The notes below the pieces were generated by a model. It searched no databases. It worked only from the letters and a program-made list of their open reading frames with translations, and was not told the origin of the DNA. Of a stretch of 64,000 nucleotides of DNA, positions 58,701 through 64,000 are shown one piece after another (the stretch's first letter is position 1; each line of letters begins with the position of its first letter). The translations under genes and the position numbers were made by a program. Source of the DNA: Anaspis maculata. Taxonomy: Eukaryota > Arthropoda > Insecta > Coleoptera > Scraptiidae. The DNA lies in NCBI GenBank assembly GCA_949128115.1, contig OX421964.1, positions 18,190,892-18,254,891 of the forward strand. The letters run 5' to 3'.

Positions 58701-59914
58701 TGGGGTGAGTGGGGGCGAGGAGGCTCAAGATAGAAATTTGCCAATTTATGTTTTAGATGTCCCCTTTGATATAAAAATCGACCTGTTTTTGCTCGAAGGA
58801 ATATTCACTAGGAATCGGGAGTTATTGCAGGTGGATAGTTTTTAAATGATCACCCGGTGCAGTATTCACAATAAAAAATCACATTTTGGCTGTTTCGACT
58901 GGAATCCCGAAAATTCAAAAACCGTTTCGAGGGAACACATCATTCTTCATTAGTTTGGTGTTAATACTCCCAAAAAAAAAATTTGGCGAAAACGGGGGTA
59001 TGTTGAACTTTCATCAATTTTGCACTGCTCTGTTCATCACCCTGTAGAAAATTTATGAAAAGCTCTATGCATTTCATACTGACAAGGAAGATTGCCAAAA
59101 GATTGGACTATTCAGTTCTTGGAACAAAATCAGAAACAGATGTGCCAATCAAAAGTTATAGCGGTTCAAAATTGGGTTAATTTTTGCTTTGTAACACTTT
59201 CATTGTTGAGCAGTTTAGTTGAATAACCTTTGGACCTCCTGTATATCCTTCGCTGATGTCTTTCGTTTCGAAATGTTCCCTTTAGAACCAATCGACAACA
59301 CTCTTTAGACTCAGCTATTATTCTTTTAGTTTAATTCATACCGAGCATTCCAGAAGCTCGTGAAGGCACAATAGTGATGAAATCTTGTCTTACGATATGT
59401 TAATATCAAAACTGATTGATGTTCGATTGAAACCTCCACTCCGCCCTGTTGGAAACGTCAAACTCGAAGACCAAATTTTCGCCAAATTCAAAAAAAAAAT
59501 TAAAAAATATTTTAAAAATACTGCCAACATCTTCACAAATTTTGAAGACAATATCTCTAGCCATAGACAAACGATCGCTTATTCTGTGATCTTTTTTTGT
59601 CAAGTTAATTTTAATAATATCAACATAATAGGTACAAGAAAAAAAGTCGGTATAAAACAATTTTTGTAGACAATCTTATAGCCTCCATTTTTTATGAAAC
59701 TTAATTGAATATCTCCGATGATTAGCTGGATATAAGCAGAAAACTGGATCGAAGGACCATTTCTCCAAGATGGCGGCTCAAGCTCAATAGCTAGAGTTGG
59801 GAACTTTCACTATGTTCAACTCACCTTACCGGACATTACTGTCAAATTTCCAAAACTCTTGAGGGAAACAGTTTTTTCCCTCAAACGGAAAAATTTGTTC
59901 TAATTTGACTGGCC
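55762..59914. mobile_element. Fold-back element A, copy 2 (4.15 kb including nested C)
   Basis: Ends ggccagtcaaataagg and ...aatttgactggcc, TA-flanked (55760-55761 and 59915-59916). Co-linear with copy 1, with the same four-module plan; the central back-to-back pair is at 56710-57020. It lacks B but carries C in the right arm. Without C it is about 2.17 kb. The frames at 56036-56311 and 59385-59669 are incidental. Confidence 0.92.
57239..59215. mobile_element. Fold-back element C (1.98 kb), nested in A copy 2
   Basis: Ends aactgctcaacaatgaaag and ...ctttcattgttgagcagtt, TA-flanked (57237-57238 and 59216-59217). Inverted repeats of about 360 bp are roughly 90% identical and include 'ccaattttgaaccgct', 'acagggtgatgaacagagc' and 'ccctcgaaacggtttttga'. 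The centre repeats 'ctttgtgatatatcaaattg'-type words in both orientations. The uninterrupted target is visible in A copy 1 (tcatatacagttgaa near 26850). Confidence 0.92.
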
Positions 59915-59916
59915 TA

Positions 59917-62160
59917 TTAGTAATATGTAGATACACCCGATTCATTCAAGAGATCAAAAGCAAATCTTTGCGGTTCCTTTGAGCTTTTATTCCTTTTTTT
60001 TTGTCTCAGCAGATATTCATGTAGCAAGGGCGTATAGTATAGCGACTTTTTCCTACTTATAACGGTAACAGTGTACCTACTTTAGAGTTGGAAAAACAAA
60101 ACGTTCAGAAAATGAGCCTGCCACATAATTCTTTCCACCTCAGGACGATAATTCATCAGATTATTACGAGTATTATTACTGTGCTTACATGTACTTACTG
60201 TACTTACATGTAAAACACATTATCGTACTCATCTAAAAAGCTCTCCTCATTAGGCACACACACAACATGCCGCTTTTCTTTGGAATCAAAGAAAATCAGC
60301 GCTCTCTGTATCAAAATATGCACAATTCATTAACAATATGCATAAAAGATGATGCGATGAGAAATGTTCCGAAGATCCATTTTCTCTGTACCTGTGTCGT
60401 TGCTGATGTGCTGCCTGCCATCCGATGTGCGCATACAATAACAAGACCAAGAGTTACTCAACAATCTGTGAAAATCACACACAAGAATGTTAATTCGTGT
60501 GTATCGCGTTTATCCATCTTTTTATTGTGTGTTGTATAGTCGGGGCATATCATGCTTTCTACCGACTCATGCCATGATTGTTGTCTCTTATTGTTACAAA
60601 GGTGTGTTTACACGACGCCTCTAAATCAGCGCCGAGCTCCACAACCTATCGTATGCTGGTGCGGTGCACACAAATTTTTAATTTTATGCTTGAACGGACC
60701 GAAAGCTCGCGTTTTCGAACTAGCTTTTTTTGCGGTTCGATCTTTAATTTCGTTCTTCGTCATAACTTTGTTACATCTGGACTGTTTCGACATGTATCTT
60801 CGTTTTTTCTTGCCAAGAGGAGCCCTGCCACAACAAAAACTTTCTTCCTGACTTGAACGTATTCCTTAGACACCTTAGATTTGCTAGTGCTCCATTACAT
60901 CTTCAGGATTTACTCTCAAAGCATCCTTAGTTTCATCATATTTTTCATGATTATAATAACTGATAGTAATTATGATTTTTCTGTGAAATAAAACATTCTA
61001 ATGTTCATATTTTTGTTGCAGGCGTTACCTCTGGATTCTTTTTCTCAATGGTAAGTCCTATTATTTACAGTAAATACACATGGTTGAAACACAATATTAA
61101 TTGAAATGCGTGCCTTAGGTAACACACACACCACGCCATAACTCTCAATTTACTGATGATGAATACAGGCATGCGGCAGTCATTAATGTATATCTAATTT
61201 TAATGGCTTATAAGTTATCTTCTCTGTGACGATCCGTATAGAAGAGATAACATCTCAAGTATACTTATGAATTTCATGATTATTATCAATATTTGATACA
61301 AAATAGGCATACTTATCGTTTTAGAATGCTCATGCGGGAGAAATGAAACAGAAAAAATCTCGCTCACAAAAACGCGGATATAAAAAACAATTAAAGCAAT
61401 AATAATGATGAGAGAATTTCGGTTGAGTTTCCTCCCCAGACAATGCACCTCGTTTCGTTTGTTTTAACTGCTGCCTAATGAATATTTATCTTGATAATAA
61501 TTGTAGCGTTACACTTTTTGCTTTTGCGCGCGCCATCAAGTTTCACCGCAAAAATGCAATATATACCAACATGCCAGAAACGTACTTGGAAGAATAATTA
61601 AAACTGAAAATCTTGGCGGGAGCCTTGAACTAGTTATTCGCGGGGAATTATGTCATTAGAAGTTCCGAATCGATTTTTTTTTCTCCCTGAAATAGCTCGG
61701 AAAATGATTAGCCATCTCTGCTGCTATGTATACATACCAAAGGGCAATTATGTTGTTATGGGCTGTAATCGTGATAATTAAAAAACAATGGGTATACCAA
61801 ACTTAATTAGGTGGAATGACTGGAGCTTTTAATTATAGCGTAGGTAGGCATATCGCCGAGAGAGATAAATTGGGCTACCTATAGGTTGGGTTAGGTTTCG
61901 CAACGAGATTGTTTTGTTTAGACGGTACGGCTGAGGCTGCTGCATGCTGTTTTGTTCTTTTCGTTTCGCTTTATTCCAAGACAGAGCCGCAATAATTGAT
62001 CTGGTTATATTTTCTCGGATATTTCAATGGAATTCAATGGAAGTATTTTAGTGATTAATTGGCTGTGAGCTATACTTGCTATTGTAACAGTGACTTGACA
62101 GAAACAGGATCTGTCAATTTTGAAAAAAATTTGAGTGTCAAGTTGCAGCAATTAGATTAC
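59917..62160. other. Unique DNA; ORFs without recognisable family
   Basis: 60267-60539 and 60552-60856 are ATG-initiated frames of 90-99 codons with no recognised domain. 61400-61990 has homeodomain-like words (aaacaattaaagcaataata) and CpG spacers, regulatory-like. Confidence 0.35.
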
Positions 62161-62194
62161 ACAATGTACTAGTACTGGCAACCGAATCGGTTTT

Positions 62195-62400
62195 GAAAGC
62201 CCGGCTTCAAAAACCGGCTCCGAAAACCGCGCTTTCAATGAAAACTGAAAACCGGCTTTCAGAGCCGGCTTTCGAGGCCGGCTTTTAATGCCGGCTTTCG
62301 GAGTCGGTATTAACAGCCGGCTTTCAATGCCGGCTTTCGGAGACGGTTTTCAATGTCGGTTTTTGGAGCCAGTTTTTATTACCGGTTTTACCGGAGCTGG
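62195..62400. repeat. 13-bp minisatellite (unit ccggctttcaatg)
   Basis: Exact-period units such as ccggctttcagag, ccggctttcgagg, ccggcttttaatg, ccggctttcggag follow each other, decaying at both edges (62170 onward is irregular). Confidence 0.9.
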
Positions 62401-62469
62401 TACTGCTGGTGGTCGACAAAACCGATACACCAGTTAAATTTCCCCGGTTTTTGCCAGCACCAGTTTAAA

Positions 62470-64000
62470 GTCAAATTTTTGTGTTGAAGTCGAAATTTCA
62501 TGGCCCATGTCAGAATGTCGAGATAAAACTGGGAGTTTTTTTTTTGTTCAAAGTCGCACTTATCGTGTTTGAAGTCTGAATTTCGTATTTGAAGCCGGAG
62601 TTTTTCGTGTTTGAAGTCGACATGTCGATCTGAAAGTCTCAGTTTTCCGTGTTCAAAGTTGAAATTTCGCTGTTGAAGTCGGTATGTCGAGATTAAAAAT
62701 CGAAGCTTTTCTTCTTCAATGTCGAAATTTCAAAATAGAAGTCGGATCTTTTTGTGTTTTAAGTCGGATCTTTTTGTGTTCAAAGTCGAAATTTTCGTGT
62801 TGAAGTAGAAATTTAATGGTTGAAGTCAGCATGTCGAGCTTCGAAGTCGAAGCTTTTTTTATCTGAAGTCACAGTTTTCATGCTTGAAGTCTGAATTTTG
62901 TGTTTGAAGCTGAAGTTTTCCGTGTAAAAGTCGGAATTTCGAGACTAAAGTGAAAATGTTGAAAAGGTAAAAGTCGAAGCTCAGTGCGTTTGAAGTCGAC
63001 ATTTTGAATGAAGTCAAAGTTGTCGTGTTTAGTTGAAATTTGTAGTTGAAGTCAGAATTGAGTGAATGAGGTAATGGCAGGTGGCAGGAAAAGATCGAAA
63101 TAAAAGTCGAAATTTTTCTTGTGCAAGAATTCAGCCTTCCGTGTAAGTCTGAATTTCACATTTCAAGTCAAAATCCCGAGATAAAAGCCGGAGCTTTTTG
63201 CATTTGAAGTCTAAATTAAGAACTAAAGCTCGAAACTTATGTGTTAAAGTCAAAATTTCATGGTTTTCATGGCTTTTCTTGTTCAAAGTCACTGTTTTCG
63301 TGCTTGAAGTCTGAATTTCGTGCTTGAAGCCAAAGCTTTCCGTGTTAAAAGTCAAAACTTTGTGCCTCTCCAGTCGGTATTTCGAAATAAAACCAAAGTT
63401 TCCGCCTTTAGTCAAAATTTGTAGTTGAAATCAGAATTTCAAGATTGGAATTTTTCTAGTTCAAGATAAAACGGCAGTTTTTTGTGTTTGAAGTCGACGT
63501 TTCGTAGTTGAAATGCAATGTAGAAATAAGAGACCAAGTTTTTCTTGTTTAAAGTTGCAGTTTTTCGTGTTAAAGTTACAAATTTTACGTTTCAAGTCAC
63601 AATCTCGAAATAAAAGTCTTGATGAAATCCACAATTTCGAGATAAAAGTCTGGTTGAAAGTCGAAATCTAGAGAAAAGACGGTACTCTTTGCGTTTATTG
63701 TCAAAATTTTGAACTAAAGGTCGAAATTTCCAAGTTGAAGTCAAAATATTATGGTTAAAGTCAGAATGCCAAGATAAAAGACATAAGATAAAAGTCGAAG
63801 CTTCTCTTGTTCAAAGTCGTAGTTTTCGTGTTTGAAGTCGACATGTCAATATAGGAATTGAAGTTTCCCATATTAAAAGTTGAAAGTTCGAGATGAAAGT
63901 TAGAGCTTTTTGCGCTTGAGATAAGAATCGAAGCTTTTCTCATTTGGAGTCGCAGTCTTTCATGTTTGAAGTCTGAATTCCGTTTTTTGGAAGTAAAAGT
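62470..64000. repeat. ~20-bp minisatellite (unit gtgtttgaagtcgaaatttc), running off the window
   Basis: Variants of 'gtgtttgaagtcgaaatttc' dominate 1.5 kb, with lost or gained bases. A loose ~110-bp super-period starts at 'cttttcttgttcaaagtcg' (about 62706, 62846, 63269, 63797, 63930). Minus-strand frames here are repeat translations. Confidence 0.85.

Noticed and set aside
62195..64000. CRISPR-like array
   Set aside because: Eukaryotic context, and continuous tandem units without unique spacers.

Overview
The window is eukaryotic nuclear DNA, most likely from an insect. The signs are a mariner relic, a second mariner-like transposase relic, a degenerate Ty3/gypsy pol, an LTR followed by a primer-binding site that fits tRNA-His, a hAT-type MITE, a tRNA-headed SINE, many TA-flanked fold-back elements, and frequent 'tacctac' words in AT-rich DNA. 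A sternorrhynchan hemipteran would fit, but that is a guess from style. I recognise no intact host gene of known function. The window looks like a gene-poor, repeat-dense interval, possibly a large intron or a regulatory desert. Some unique blocks look like insect cis-regulatory DNA.

Layout. 1-7546: a palindrome with two co-linear 3.63-kb arms (1-3632 and 3915-7546, symmetry sum 7547) around a 282-bp spacer. The left edge is cut by the window. Each arm carries the same protein-like relics, an 11-bp minisatellite and a 190-bp inner hairpin. 7560-9061: a 130-bp satellite and a tandem duplication. 9096-12637: hAT-like ends and a 1.57-kb fold-back element. 12640-16890: mostly unique DNA with one long open frame lacking ATG. 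16897-20190: Ty3/gypsy pol in two overlapping pieces, then a candidate 3' LTR. 21294-22215: deleted mariner. 24044-27490: fold-back A, with fold-back B nested in it. 28690-32350: minisatellite complex, including a fold-back whose arms are 16-bp tandem repeats. 32876-34125: fold-back F. 34128-38092: unassigned. 38095-39466: second copy of B. 39990-43000: a large higher-order minisatellite in inverted orientation to the first, interrupted by a SINE. 43014-43423: fold-back I. 44523-47754: unique DNA with two candidate small secreted ORFs and a GC-rich island. 47755-48972: LTR plus primer-binding site. 49280-51873: fold-back G. 52233-53643: two MITEs, a transposase relic and fold-back H. 55762-59914: second copy of A, with fold-back C nested in it. 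62170-64000: 13-bp and 20-bp minisatellites.

The common thread is inverted symmetry at every scale. Unrelated families (A, B, C, F, G, H, I, J) insert at TA, have long inverted arms and carry no recognisable transposase. A, G and J each build every arm from two copies of one terminal module. A is a repeated host for B in one place and C in another, and a TA-bounded element D sits exactly at the symmetry centre of B in both copies. The strongest candidates for something undescribed are the 7.5-kb palindrome, this four-module fold-back architecture, the tandem-repeat-armed fold-back at 30988-32350, and a 57-residue secreted-peptide-like ORF at 44523-44696.
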